Below are positions 28,658 through 37,323 of a stretch of DNA of 64,000 bases, one piece after another. The position numbers were made by a program, and so were the translations under genes. How positions within the stretch are numbered: the stretch's first letter is position 1; every line of letters starts with the position of its first letter. The notes under the pieces are model-generated. The model was not told the DNA's origin, made no database searches, and saw only the letters and a program-made list of their open reading frames with translations. Origin of the DNA: Actinosynnema sp040640215 (GTDB lineage Bacteria > Actinomycetota > Actinomycetes > Mycobacteriales > Pseudonocardiaceae); contig NZ_JBFABG010000002.1 of NCBI RefSeq assembly GCF_040640215.1, forward strand, positions 496,001 through 560,000, in the 5' to 3' direction.

Positions 28658-29101
28658 TCAGAGCACCGTGGTGGTGCCGCCGGCCGCTTCGATCTTCTGG
28701 ACGGCGCTGCCCGAGAACTTGTTGGCCACGACGTCCAGCTTGACGTCGCCCAGGTCGCCGTCGCCGAGGACCTTCACCAGCTCGTTCTTGCGCACCAGGC
28801 CCGCGTGGATCAGTGCGTCCACGTCGACCCGGCCACCCTTGGGGAACAGCCGGGCCAGGTCGCTGACGTTCACGACCTGGTACTCGGTGCGGAAGGGGTT
28901 GCGGAAGCCCTTGAGCTTCGGCAGGCGCATGTGCAGCGGCATCTGGCCACCTTCGAAGCGCGGGGAAACGTTCTTCCGCGCGCCGGTGCCCTTGGTGCCT
29001 CGTCCTGCCGTCTTGCCCTTCGAGCCCTCACCGCGACCCACACGGGTCTTCGCGGTCTTGGCACCGGGGGCCGGACGCAGGTCATGGATCTTGATGGTCA
29101 C
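28658..29101 (-). CDS. rplO: Ribosomal protein uL15
   Basis: 147 residues from GTG 29101, overlapping the rpmD stop (GTGA). Basic glycine-rich N-terminus (GRGEGSKGKTAGRGTKG) that threads into 23S rRNA, then the globular C-terminal domain. Last gene of the spc cluster here, because secY is set apart. Confidence 0.98.
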   Translation of the reverse strand: MTIKIHDLRPAPGAKTAKTRVGRGEGSKGKTAGRGTKGTGARKNVSPRFEGGQMPLHMRLPKLKGFRNPFRTEYQVVNVSDLARLFPKGGRVDVDALIHAGLVRKNELVKVLGDGDLGDVKLDVVANKFSGSAVQKIEAAGGTTTVL

Positions 29102-29283
29102 GGCTGGACCTCCTCGACGACCACCAGGTGGCGCACGGTGTGGATCAAACCGCGCACCTGCGGCGTGTCCTCACGGACCACCGACTGGCGGATCTTGCGC
29201 AACCCCAGGGTCCGGAGGGACTCGCGGTGGTTGTGCTTGGTACCGATGCTGCTCTTCACCTGGGTGACCTTGACCTGGGCCAT
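29098..29283 (-). CDS. rpmD: Ribosomal protein uL30
   Basis: 61 residues from ATG 29283. Small alpha/beta protein of the 50S subunit (QVKVTQVKSSIGTKHNHRES). The stop overlaps the rplO start and rpsE ends 2 nt before its start, so the three are translated as a block. Confidence 0.97.
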   Translation of the reverse strand: MAQVKVTQVKSSIGTKHNHRESLRTLGLRKIRQSVVREDTPQVRGLIHTVRHLVVVEEVQP

Positions 29284-29285
29284 GA

Positions 29286-29891
29286 TCACACCGCCCCTGC
29301 GCGAGCGCGGAGCATACCGGCGGGAGCGACGTCCTCCAGGGGGAGGCCACGGCGGGCCGCGACTTCCTCCGGACGCTGGAGACCCTTCAGGGCCGCCACG
29401 GTGGCGTGCACGATGTTGATCGCGTTGTCGGAGCCCAGCGACTTGCTCAGCACGTCGTGGACACCGGCGCACTCCAGCACCGCGCGGACAGCGCCACCGG
29501 CGATGACGCCGGTACCGGCCGAGGCGGGGCGGAGCAGCACGACGCCGGCAGCCTTCTCACCCTGGATCGGGTGGGGGATGGTGCCCGCGATGCGGGGGAC
29601 GCGGAAGAAGTTCTTCTTCGCCTCCTCCACACCCTTGGCGATCGCGGCCGGGACTTCCTTGGCCTTGCCGTAGCCGACACCGACCATGCCGTCGCCGTCG
29701 CCGACCACGACCAGTGCGGTGAAGCTGAAGCGACGACCACCCTTGACGACCTTGGAGACGCGGTTGATCGCGACCACGCGCTCCAGGTGGGGGGTCTTCT
29801 CCTGGGCCGCGCCGCCGCGACCGCCGTCACGACGGTCGCGACGCTCTCCGCGCTCGCCCCCGCCGCCTTCGCGACGCGTGCGTCCTGGCAT
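29286..29891 (-). CDS. rpsE: Ribosomal protein uS5
   Basis: 201 residues. A 30-residue Arg/Gly/Glu-rich N-terminal extension precedes the dsRBD-like domain (VVAINRVSKVVKGGRRFSF) and the C-terminal domain (GVIAGGAVRAVLE). uS5 lines the mRNA entry tunnel and shapes decoding accuracy. ATG 29891. Confidence 0.98.
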   Translation of the reverse strand: MPGRTRREGGGGERGERRDRRDGGRGGAAQEKTPHLERVVAINRVSKVVKGGRRFSFTALVVVGDGDGMVGVGYGKAKEVPAAIAKGVEEAKKNFFRVPRIAGTIPHPIQGEKAAGVVLLRPASAGTGVIAGGAVRAVLECAGVHDVLSKSLGSDNAINIVHATVAALKGLQRPEEVAARRGLPLEDVAPAGMLRARAGAV

Positions 29892-29925
29892 CAGGCGTCC
29901 CTCTCAATTCGGAAGATGTGCATTG

Positions 29926-30324
29926 TCAGAACTCCAGACCCGCCTCGCGGGCGGCGTCGGCCAGAGCAGCGATCCGGCCGTGGTAGGCGTTGCCACCGCG
30001 GTCGAAGACGACCTTGGTGACGCCGGCGTCCTTGGCACGGGCCGCGGCCAGTTGGCCGACCTTCGCGGCGCGGGCCTTCTTGTCGCCGTCCACCGCGCGG
30101 ACGTCCGCCTCGACCGAGGAGGCCGCCGCCAGGGTGTGGCCGGCGAGGTCGTCGATGATCTGCACGGTGATGTGCTTCGACGACCGGTGCACGACCAGGC
30201 GCGGGCGCTCGGCGGTGCCGCCGACCTTCTTGCGGAGGCGGAAGTGACGGCGCGTCTTGGCGATGCGGCGAGTGGTCGAGATGTCCTTGCCCACCGGCTT
30301 GCGCTTCGTTGCAGTCTCGCTCAT
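29926..30324 (-). CDS. rplR: Ribosomal protein uL18
   Basis: 132 residues from ATG 30324. Binds 5S rRNA; conserved RLVVHRSSKHITVQIIDD and FDRGGNAYHGRIAALADAAREAGLEF-type end are present. The first 20 residues are basic and Thr-rich. It begins 1 nt after the rplF stop codon. Confidence 0.97.
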   Translation of the reverse strand: MSETATKRKPVGKDISTTRRIAKTRRHFRLRKKVGGTAERPRLVVHRSSKHITVQIIDDLAGHTLAAASSVEADVRAVDGDKKARAAKVGQLAAARAKDAGVTKVVFDRGGNAYHGRIAALADAAREAGLEF

Positions 30325-30325
30325 G

Positions 30326-30865
30326 TCACTTACCCGTCTTTCCGACCTTGCGGCGGATCTTCTCGCCTGCGTAACGCACACCCTTGCCCTTGTACGGGTC
30401 GGGCTTGCGCAGCTTGCGGATGTTCGCGGCGACCTCGCCCACGAGCTGCTTGTCGATGCCCGCCACCGAGAACCGGGTGGGGGTCTCCACCGCGAAGGTG
30501 ATGCCCTCGGGGGCCTCGACCTTCACCGGGTGGCTGTAGCCGAGCGCGAACTCCAGGCCGGAGCCCTTCAGCGCGACGCGGTAGCCGACCCCGTGGATTT
30601 CCATCTTCTTCTCGTAGCCCTGGGTCACGCCGATGACCATGTTCTGCACCAGGGTGCGGGACAGGCCGTGGAGCGAACGGCTGCGACGCTCGTCGTTGGG
30701 ACGCTTCACCTCAAGGGTGCCGTCCTCGACCTTCTCGATGATGATCGGCTCAGCGATGGTCAGCGAGAGGGTGCCCTTGGGCCCCTTCACGTTGACGTCC
30801 TGGCCCGCGATGTTCACGTCGACCCCGGAAGGGACGGTGATCGGCAGCTTTCCGATGCGCGACAT
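30326..30865 (-). CDS. rplF: Ribosomal protein uL6
   Basis: 179 residues. Two repeated alpha/beta domains; the C-terminal one carries KQLVGEVAANIRKLRKPDPYKGKG, which contacts the sarcin-ricin loop region. ATG 30865; 16 nt after rpsH. Confidence 0.98.
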   Translation of the reverse strand: MSRIGKLPITVPSGVDVNIAGQDVNVKGPKGTLSLTIAEPIIIEKVEDGTLEVKRPNDERRSRSLHGLSRTLVQNMVIGVTQGYEKKMEIHGVGYRVALKGSGLEFALGYSHPVKVEAPEGITFAVETPTRFSVAGIDKQLVGEVAANIRKLRKPDPYKGKGVRYAGEKIRRKVGKTGK

Positions 30866-30881
30866 ACCTAATCCCCCTTCC

Positions 30882-31280
30882 TCACCAGACGTAGGCGAGG
30901 ACTTCTCCGCCCACGCCCTGCTTGTTGGCCTGGCGGTCGGTCAGCAGACCGCCAGAGGTCGAGATGATCGCAACGCCCAGGCCACCGAGGACCTTCGGCA
31001 GGTTGGTCGACTTCGCGTAGACCCGGAGACCGGGCTTGGACACGCGTCGCAGACCGGCGATGCTGCGCTCCCGGTTCGGGCCGTACTTCAGCTCGACCAC
31101 CAGGTTCTTCGCCACGTCGCCCTGCTCATCGCGGTAGCTCGCGATGTAACCCTCGCGCTTGAGGATCTCGGCGATGTTGGCCTTCAACTTCGAGTGCGGC
31201 ATCACGACCTTGTCGTGGTAAGCCGAGTTCGCGTTCCGCAGACGCGTCAACATGTCTGCGATCGGGTCGGTCATCGTCAT
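30882..31280 (-). CDS. rpsH: Ribosomal protein uS8
   Basis: 132 residues (MTMTDPIADMLTRLRNAN). Central 30S assembly protein that also represses the spc operon in E. coli. Conserved STSGGLLTDRQA motif near the end. A second in-frame ATG at 31274 is possible. Confidence 0.98.
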   Translation of the reverse strand: MTMTDPIADMLTRLRNANSAYHDKVVMPHSKLKANIAEILKREGYIASYRDEQGDVAKNLVVELKYGPNRERSIAGLRRVSKPGLRVYAKSTNLPKVLGGLGVAIISTSGGLLTDRQANKQGVGGEVLAYVW

Positions 31281-31393
31281 GGTGACCTGGTCAACCTTTC
31301 TCGCTGCGGTTCCCCAGTCAGGGTCCGAGCCGGCCTTGCGGGCGGCTGGTCGTGAGCGGGCCTACAGCGAAGTGGAGTACGAAAAAAGTGCTA

Positions 31394-31579
31394 CTACCAG
31401 CTCGACTTGCTCACGCCGGGCAGCTCGCCCCGGTGAGCCATCTCGCGGAGGCAGATCCGGCACAGGCCGAACTTGCGGAACACCGAGTGCGGGCGACCGC
31501 AACGCTGGCAACGGGTGTAACCCCGCACCTTGAACTTCGGCTTGGCCGCGGCCTTGTTGACCAGCGCCTTCTTGGCCAT
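31394..31579 (-). CDS. rpsZ: Ribosomal protein uS14, zinc-binding type Z
   Basis: 61 residues from ATG 31579. Cys24, Cys27, Cys40 and Cys43 form the zinc ribbon (RCQRCGRP, LCRICLREMA). This short C+ form is the housekeeping type; many actinobacteria also carry a longer zinc-free rpsN elsewhere under Zur. A 113-bp spacer separates it from rpsH. Confidence 0.98.
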   Translation of the reverse strand: MAKKALVNKAAAKPKFKVRGYTRCQRCGRPHSVFRKFGLCRICLREMAHRGELPGVSKSSW

Positions 31580-31622
31580 TCTCAGTTCTCCTTGTGGCAA
31601 CGCTCGGCGACGGACATCTCGG

Positions 31623-32186
31623 TCACTGCTCCTTGAACGGGAAGCCCAGGAGCTTCAGCAGCGCCCGGCCCTCGTCGTCGTTGGTCGCGGTCGTGACCAC
31701 GGTGATGTCCATGCCGCGGGGACGATCGATCGCGTCCGGGTCGATCTCGTGGAACATCGACTGCTCGTTGAGACCGAACGTGTAGTTGCCGTTGCCGTCG
31801 AACTGCTTCGCCGACAGGCCGCGGAAGTCGCGGATGCGGGGCAGCGCGATGGTCAGCAGCCGGTCCAGGAACTCCCACATGCGGTCGCCGCGCAGCGTGA
31901 CGCGCGCACCGATCGGCATGCCCTCGCGGAGCTTGAACTGCGCGATGGACTTGCGGGCCTTGCGGACCTCGGGGCGCTGGCCGGTGATGATCGACAGGTC
32001 CCTGACGGCACCCTCGATCAGCTTGCCGTCGCGGGCGGCGTCGCCGACACCCATGTTGACGACGACCTTCACCACGCCGGGCGTCTGCATGACGTTGGCG
32101 TACTCGAACTGCTTGCGCAGCTCCGCGGCGATCTCCTCGCGGTAGCGCGTCTTCAGCCGAGGCGTGATCTTCTCAACGGTGGTCAT
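31623..32186 (-). CDS. rplE: Ribosomal protein uL5
   Basis: 187 residues from ATG 32186, overlapping the rplX stop by 1 nt (TGATG). Binds 5S rRNA and contacts P-site tRNA; conserved VVVNMGVGDAARDGKL and GMDITVVTTA segments are visible. Confidence 0.98.
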   Translation of the reverse strand: MTTVEKITPRLKTRYREEIAAELRKQFEYANVMQTPGVVKVVVNMGVGDAARDGKLIEGAVRDLSIITGQRPEVRKARKSIAQFKLREGMPIGARVTLRGDRMWEFLDRLLTIALPRIRDFRGLSAKQFDGNGNYTFGLNEQSMFHEIDPDAIDRPRGMDITVVTTATNDDEGRALLKLLGFPFKEQ

Positions 32187-32500
32187 CAGATGTCCTTCCC
32201 GTTACGACGGGAAACGCGGACTCGCTTGCCCTCGTCGTTCGTCCGGTAGCCCACGCGGGTCGGCTTGCCGTCGGAGTCGACCACCATCACGTTGGACACG
32301 TGGACGGAGGCCTCCTGGGTCACGATGCCACCCGACTGCGCACCGCGCTGGGTCTGCGTGACCCGGGTGTGCTTCTTGATCCGGTTGACGCCCTCGACCA
32401 GGACGCGGTCGGTCGCGGGGTAGGCCTGGATGACCTTGCCGCGCGCGCCCTTGTCCTTGCCCGCGATGACGACGACCGTGTCGCCCTTCTTCACCTTCAT
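32186..32500 (-). CDS. rplX: Ribosomal protein uL24
   Basis: 104 residues with an N-terminal KOW motif (KGDTVVVIAGKDKGARGKV). It is an early 50S assembly protein near the tunnel exit. ATG 32500, 2 nt after rplN. Confidence 0.98.
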   Translation of the reverse strand: MKVKKGDTVVVIAGKDKGARGKVIQAYPATDRVLVEGVNRIKKHTRVTQTQRGAQSGGIVTQEASVHVSNVMVVDSDGKPTRVGYRTNDEGKRVRVSRRNGKDI

Positions 32501-32502
32501 GG

Positions 32503-32871
32503 TCAGAGCACCTCCGGCGCCAACGAGATGATCTTCATGAACTTCTTGTCGCGCAGCTCGCGGCCGACCGGGCCGAAGATGCGCGTGCCACGCGGCTCGT
32601 TGTCGTTCTTGATGAGCACCGCGGCGTTCTCGTCGAATCGGATGTAAGAGCCGTCGGGACGGCGCTTCTCCTTGACGGTCCGGACGATGACGGCTTTGAC
32701 CACGTCACCCTTCTTCACGCCGGCACCGGGGATGGCCTGCTTCACCGTGGCGACGATGATGTCCCCGATACCCGCGTAGCGGCGGCCCGAACCACCGAGA
32801 ACACGGATGCAGAGGATCTCCTTCGCACCGGTGTTGTCGGCGATGCGCAGCCGCGACTCCTGCTGGATCAC
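32503..32871 (-). CDS. rplN: Ribosomal protein uL14
   Basis: 122 residues from GTG 32871 (MIQQESRLRIADNTGAKE). It forms part of the B8 bridge and the binding site of ribosome-silencing factor RsfS. First gene of the spc group; 63 nt separate it from rpsQ. Confidence 0.98.
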   Translation of the reverse strand: MIQQESRLRIADNTGAKEILCIRVLGGSGRRYAGIGDIIVATVKQAIPGAGVKKGDVVKAVIVRTVKEKRRPDGSYIRFDENAAVLIKNDNEPRGTRIFGPVGRELRDKKFMKIISLAPEVL

Positions 32872-32934
32872 TTACCCACTCCTTGACCATTCCTGGCCCG
32901 CCAGATTTCCGACCTGACGGGCTCGGTCCGATTG

Positions 32935-33219
32935 CTACTTGGCCTTTTCGAGGATCTCGACGAGGCGCCAGCGCTTGGTCGCCGACAGCGGCCGGGTCTC
33001 CATCAGCAGGACACGGTCGCCGACACCGGCGGTGTTCTGCTCGTCGTGCGCCTTCACCTTGGTGGTGGAGCGCAGGACCTTGGCATACCGGCGGTGCTTC
33101 TTCCGGTCCTCCAGCGCGACGACGATCGTCTTGTCCATCTTGTCGGACACGACGTAGCCCTCGCGGACCTTGCGGTCGTTGCGCGTCTGGGTCTCAGTCA
33201 CTTCAGTGTTCTCGCTCAT
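32935..33219 (-). CDS. rpsQ: Ribosomal protein uS17
   Basis: 94 residues, OB-fold primary 16S-binding protein (KVREGYVVSDKMDKTIVV). The ATG at 33219 overlaps the rpmC stop by 4 nt. Last gene of the S10 group. Confidence 0.98.
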   Translation of the reverse strand: MSENTEVTETQTRNDRKVREGYVVSDKMDKTIVVALEDRKKHRRYAKVLRSTTKVKAHDEQNTAGVGDRVLLMETRPLSATKRWRLVEILEKAK

Positions 33220-33473
33220 GCGGCACCTTCACCAGTGGAAACAGCGTCGGGAGAGGCCGACAGACCCAGCTCCCGCTCCCGCATCACGGTGTAGATCCGG
33301 GCGATCTCGTGCCGGACCGTGCGGAGCCGGCGGTTGTTGTCGAGCTGCCCGGTGGCCATCTGGAAGCGGAGGTTGAAAAGCTCCTCCTTCGCCTCCCTCA
33401 GGCGCAGCACGAGCTCCTCCTCGGTGAGCTCTCGCAGCAAGGACGCCGCGGAACCCGCTTCAGTGCTTGCCAT
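33216..33473 (-). CDS. rpmC: Ribosomal protein uL29
   Basis: 85 residues, two long helices (LRELTEEELVLRLREAKEEL, NLRFQMATGQLDNNRRL) at the tunnel exit. C-terminal Ser/Ala-rich tail of about 15 residues. ATG 33473, 3 nt after rplP. Confidence 0.97.
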   Translation of the reverse strand: MASTEAGSAASLLRELTEEELVLRLREAKEELFNLRFQMATGQLDNNRRLRTVRHEIARIYTVMRERELGLSASPDAVSTGEGAA

Positions 33474-33476
33474 TGG

Positions 33477-33896
33477 CTAGAACTCACCACCCTCACGCGT
33501 AACGATGCGGCACTTCATCGGGAGCTTGTGGATCGCGCGGCGCAGAGCCTCGCGGGCCACCGTCTCGTTCGGGAAGCTCATCTCGAAGAGCACCCGACCC
33601 GGCTTGACGTTCGCGACCCACCACTCCGGCGAACCCTTGCCGGAACCCATGCGGGTCTCGGCGGGCTTCTTGGTCAGCGGGCGGTCCGGGAAGATGTTGA
33701 TCCAGACCTTGCCACCACGGCGGATGTGCCGGGTGATCGCGATACGAGCCGACTCGATCTGCCGGTTGGTCACGTAAGCCGGCTCCATGGCCTGGATGCC
33801 GAACTCACCGAAGGTGACCCTCGTGCCGCCCTTGGCAGCACCGGACCGACCGGGGTGGTGCTGCTTGCGGTGCTTAACCCTGCGCGGGATGAGCAC
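33477..33896 (-). CDS. rplP: Ribosomal protein uL16
   Basis: 139 residues from GTG 33896. Positions A-site tRNA. The conserved MGSGKGSPEWWVANVKPGR segment is intact, including the Arg-rich loop modified in some bacteria. 3 nt after rpsC. Confidence 0.98.
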   Translation of the reverse strand: MLIPRRVKHRKQHHPGRSGAAKGGTRVTFGEFGIQAMEPAYVTNRQIESARIAITRHIRRGGKVWINIFPDRPLTKKPAETRMGSGKGSPEWWVANVKPGRVLFEMSFPNETVAREALRRAIHKLPMKCRIVTREGGEF

Positions 33897-33899
33897 GAC

Positions 33900-34724
33900 T
33901 CAGCCCTCCGTCTTCTTCTCTTCGGTCGCGACCGGAGCGTCCGTGGCCTCGGCCGCGGCGCGGCCTGCCTCGGTGCTCGTCGCCGTGGTGCCGCTCGCGC
34001 CCGAACGACGCGCCCGGTTCGGGCGGTCGCCGCGGTCACGCCGCGGAGCCCGCTCGGCCGACGGCGCGGCGTCGCGCTCGCGCTTGGCGTTGATGCCGCC
34101 GACCACGTCGCCCTTGTAGATCCACACCTTCACGCCGATCCGGCCGAACGTGGTGCGGGCCTCGAAGAAGCCGTAGTCGATGTCGGCGCGGAGCGTGTGC
34201 AGCGGCACGCGGCCGTCGCGGTAGTGCTCCGAACGCGACATCTCCGCGCCGCCCAGGCGGCCACCGCACTGCACGCGGATGCCCTTCACCTGGGGCGAGC
34301 GCATGGCCGACTGGATGGCCTTGCGCATCGCCCGGCGGAAGGCCACGCGGTTGGAGAGCTGCTCCGCCACGCCCTGCGCGACGAGCTGCGCGTCCGACTC
34401 GGGGCTCTTCACCTCAAGGATGTTGAGCTGCACCTGCTTCTTGGTGAGCTTCTCCAGCTCACCGCGGATGCGGTCGGCCTCCGCGCCGCGGCGGCCGATG
34501 ACGATGCCCGGCCGTGCGGTGTGGATGTCGACGCGAACCCGGTCCCGGGTCCGCTCGATCTCGACCTTGGAGATGCCCGCCCGCTCCATGCCCTTGGAGA
34601 GCAGCTTGCGGATCTTGACATCCTCGGCCACGTACTCGGCGTACTGCTTGTCGGCGTACCAGCGGGACTTCCAGTCGGTGGTGATACCGAGTCGGAAGCC
34701 GTGTGGGTTGATCTTCTGGCCCAC
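33900..34724 (-). CDS. rpsC: Ribosomal protein uS3 with Arg/Ala/Glu-rich C-terminal extension
   Basis: 274 residues from GTG 34724, overlapping the rplV stop (TAGTG). N-terminal KH domain (VIGRRGAEADRIRGELEKL) and the usual C-terminal domain (ADIDYGFFEARTTFGRIGVKV) are followed by about 60 extra residues rich in Arg, Ala, Ser and Thr that end in EEKKTEG. Such tails are typical of actinobacteria. uS3 lines mRNA entry. Confidence 0.98.
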   Translation of the reverse strand: MGQKINPHGFRLGITTDWKSRWYADKQYAEYVAEDVKIRKLLSKGMERAGISKVEIERTRDRVRVDIHTARPGIVIGRRGAEADRIRGELEKLTKKQVQLNILEVKSPESDAQLVAQGVAEQLSNRVAFRRAMRKAIQSAMRSPQVKGIRVQCGGRLGGAEMSRSEHYRDGRVPLHTLRADIDYGFFEARTTFGRIGVKVWIYKGDVVGGINAKRERDAAPSAERAPRRDRGDRPNRARRSGASGTTATSTEAGRAAAEATDAPVATEEKKTEG

Positions 34725-35143
34725 TACCGAGCCCCCTTCCTGGAGTCTGCGCCGGCCTTCGCGCTGATCTTCTTCGGACGGCTTTCCACCTCGACGGTGA
34801 TGTGGCTCGTCCGCTTGCGGATCCGGTACGCACGGCCCTGGGCCCTGGGGCGGAACCGCTTGAGGGTCGGACCCTCGTCCACGTAGACCTTCGACACCCA
34901 GAGGGTGTCGGGGTCGAGGGACAGGTTGTTCTCGGCGTTGGCCACGGCGCTCGCGAGCACCTTGCGGACCGGCTCACTTGCCGCCTGAGGCGCGAACTGG
35001 AGCACGGCCAAGGCTTCGCCGGCGCTACGGCCCCTGATGAGCTCGACGACGCGGCGCACCTTCATCGGCGTGTCGCGGACGTAGCGAGCCCGAGCCACGG
35101 CGCGCGGGAGCTCCGGCGCTTCGGCTTCGTTACGGGCGTTCAT
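34724..35143 (-). CDS. rplV: Ribosomal protein uL22
   Basis: 139 residues. Its beta-hairpin (about residues 85-110, YVDEGPTLKRFRPRAQGRAY) lines the peptide tunnel, where macrolide resistance changes arise; no obvious insertion is seen. ATG 35143. Confidence 0.98.
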   Translation of the reverse strand: MNARNEAEAPELPRAVARARYVRDTPMKVRRVVELIRGRSAGEALAVLQFAPQAASEPVRKVLASAVANAENNLSLDPDTLWVSKVYVDEGPTLKRFRPRAQGRAYRIRKRTSHITVEVESRPKKISAKAGADSRKGAR

Positions 35144-35179
35144 CGCTGCTTCCCCTTGCTCTTCCTCTAGTTCGTCGCC

Positions 35180-35461
35180 TTAACGGCGGCGCGACTTCCG
35201 GTCGTCCTTGATGTGGCCCTTGAACGTGCGGGTCGGCGCGAACTCGCCGAGCTTGTGCCCGACCATCGCCTCCGTCACGAACACCGGCACGTGCTTGCGG
35301 CCGTCGTGCACCGCGATCGTGTGGCCCAGCATGTCGGGGATGATCGTCGACCGGCGGGACCAGGTCTTGATCACGGTCTTCTTGCCCGACTCGTTGAGCA
35401 CGTCCACCTTCTTGAGCAGGTGGTCGTCCACGAAGGGGCCCTTCTTAAGGCTCCGAGGCAT
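35180..35461 (-). CDS. rpsS: Ribosomal protein uS19
   Basis: 93 residues (MPRSLKKGPFVDDHLLKKV). Head protein of the 30S subunit near the B1a bridge. ATG 35461; 18 nt after rplB, 36 nt before rplV. Confidence 0.98.
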   Translation of the reverse strand: MPRSLKKGPFVDDHLLKKVDVLNESGKKTVIKTWSRRSTIIPDMLGHTIAVHDGRKHVPVFVTEAMVGHKLGEFAPTRTFKGHIKDDRKSRRR

Positions 35462-35479
35462 CCTTCACTCCCTCCCTGC

Positions 35480-36316
35480 TCAGCGCTTCTTACCGGTGCG
35501 ACGACGCCGGACGATGAGCTTGTCGCTTGGCTTCTTGCGGCGGCGAGTACGGCCTTCCGGCTTACCAGCCGGGTTGACCGGGTGGCGACCACCGGAGGTC
35601 TTGCCCTCACCACCACCGTGCGGGTGGTCGACCGGGTTCATGGCCACACCGCGGACGGTGGGCTTGCGACCCTTCCAGCGCATCCGGCCCGCCTTGCCCC
35701 AGTTGATGTTCTGGTGCTCGGCGTTGCCGACCTCGCCGACCGTGGCGCGGCAGCGCACGTCCACGTTGCGGATCTCGCCCGAGGGCATCCGCAACTGGGC
35801 GTACGGGCCGTCCTTGGCCACGAGCTGCACGCTCGCGCCGGCGGAACGGGCGATCTTCGCGCCGCCGCCGGGGCGGAGCTCGATCGCGTGGATCACCGTG
35901 CCGACCGGGATGTTGCGCAGCGGCAGGTTGTTACCCGGCTTGATGTCGGCCTTGGGGCCGTTCTCGATCCGGTCACCCTGCTGCAACTTCGCCGGGGCGA
36001 TGATGTAGCGCTTCTCGCCGTCGACGTAGTGCAGCAGCGCGATGCGGGCGGTGCGGTTGGGGTCGTACTCGATGTGAGCGACCTTGGCCGGAACACCGTC
36101 CTTGTCCGTGCGGCGGAAGTCGATGAGGCGGTAGGCCCGCTTGTGGCCACCACCCTTGTGCCGCGTCGTGATCTTGCCCGAAGCGTTCCGGCCACCACGG
36201 CCGTGCAGCGGGCGGACCAGCGACTTCTCCGGCGTCGTCCGAGTGATCTCGGCGAAGTCGGAGACGCTCGCACCGCGACGACCGGGGGTCGTCGGCTTGT
36301 ACTTGCGAATGCCCAT
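35480..36316 (-). CDS. rplB: Ribosomal protein uL2
   Basis: 278 residues. Needed for subunit joining and peptidyl transfer; the conserved AMNPVDHPHGGGEGKT loop with its essential His is intact. ATG 36316, 22 nt after rplW. Confidence 0.98.
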   Translation of the reverse strand: MGIRKYKPTTPGRRGASVSDFAEITRTTPEKSLVRPLHGRGGRNASGKITTRHKGGGHKRAYRLIDFRRTDKDGVPAKVAHIEYDPNRTARIALLHYVDGEKRYIIAPAKLQQGDRIENGPKADIKPGNNLPLRNIPVGTVIHAIELRPGGGAKIARSAGASVQLVAKDGPYAQLRMPSGEIRNVDVRCRATVGEVGNAEHQNINWGKAGRMRWKGRKPTVRGVAMNPVDHPHGGGEGKTSGGRHPVNPAGKPEGRTRRRKKPSDKLIVRRRRTGKKR

Positions 36317-36338
36317 CTCTACGCAGTCCTCGTCGTCA

Positions 36339-36638
36339 TCAGGCGGCCGGGCCGCCGAAGATCTCGATCGGCTTGCTCTCGGCGGACAGCGTCACGATGG
36401 CGCGCTTGGTGTCCTTGCGCTTGCCGAAGCCCGTCCGGGTGCGCTTGCGCTTGCCCTGGCGGTTGATCGTGTTGACGCTGACGACCTTGACGCCGAAGAC
36501 CTTCTCCACGGCAATCTTGATCTGGGTCTTGTTCGAGCCGGGTGCCACCAAGAAGGTGTACTTGTTCTCCTCCAGGAGCCCGTAGGACTTCTCGGAGATG
36601 ACCGGCGCGAGCAGGATGTCCCTGTGGTCGGGGATCAC
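36339..36638 (-). CDS. rplW: Ribosomal protein uL23
   Basis: 99 residues from GTG 36638 (VIPDHRDILLAPVISEKS), overlapping the rplD stop as GTGA. Tunnel-exit protein that docks trigger factor and SRP. Longer upstream frames inside rplD were rejected because the family starts here. Confidence 0.97.
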   Translation of the reverse strand: MIPDHRDILLAPVISEKSYGLLEENKYTFLVAPGSNKTQIKIAVEKVFGVKVVSVNTINRQGKRKRTRTGFGKRKDTKRAIVTLSAESKPIEIFGGPAA

Positions 36639-37321
36639 TTCTCGTCCTCCACTTCGGACGAACCGGCGACCGCCTCGGCCGAGCCCTTGCCCTGCTGGGC
36701 CTTGCTCGCCAGGAACACGTCCAGAGCGTCCTTGGTGAACACCACGTCGTCGTTGACGAGCACGTCGTAGGTGTTCAACTGGTCCGGGGCGATGATGTGC
36801 ACGTGCGTGAGGTTGCGCAGGCTGACCCACGAAACCTCTTCGCTGCGCAGCAGCACGACCAGCACCCGACGGGCCTCGGTCACGGACTCCAGGACCTTGC
36901 GGGCGGTCTTCGTCGACGGGGCGTCGCCCGAGACGAAACCGCTCACGACGTGGACCTGGCCGGCGCGCGCCCGGTCGGAGAGGGCACCGCGCAGGGCGGC
37001 GGCCTTCATCTTCTTGGGGGTGCGCTGGCTGTAGTCGCGGGGCTGGGGGCCGTGCACGACGCCACCACCGGCGAACTGCGGCGCGCGGGTCGAGCCCTGG
37101 CGGGCGCGACCGGTGCCCTTCTGCCGGTACGGCTTCCGGCCACCGCCGGACACCTCGCCGCGGGTCTTCGTGGAGTGCGTGCCCTGGCGGGCCGCGGCCA
37201 ACTGGGCCACGACGACCTGGTGCAGCAGCGCCACGTTCGCCTGCGCGTCGAAGACGGACGAGGGCAGGTCGACGCTGCCTTCGGTCTTGCCGTCCGGGGT
37301 GCGGACCTCAACGGACGTCAT
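36635..37321 (-). CDS. rplD: Ribosomal protein uL4
   Basis: 228 residues. Long tunnel loop (about 45-100, GGGRKPYRQKGTGRARQGSTRAP-type) inside a Rossmann-like domain. uL4 is the classic autoregulator of S10 operons. C-terminal acidic tail of about 20 residues. ATG 37321, 2 nt after rplC. Confidence 0.98.
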   Translation of the reverse strand: MTSVEVRTPDGKTEGSVDLPSSVFDAQANVALLHQVVVAQLAAARQGTHSTKTRGEVSGGGRKPYRQKGTGRARQGSTRAPQFAGGGVVHGPQPRDYSQRTPKKMKAAALRGALSDRARAGQVHVVSGFVSGDAPSTKTARKVLESVTEARRVLVVLLRSEEVSWVSLRNLTHVHIIAPDQLNTYDVLVNDDVVFTKDALDVFLASKAQQGKGSAEAVAGSSEVEDEK

Positions 37322-37323
37322 GA

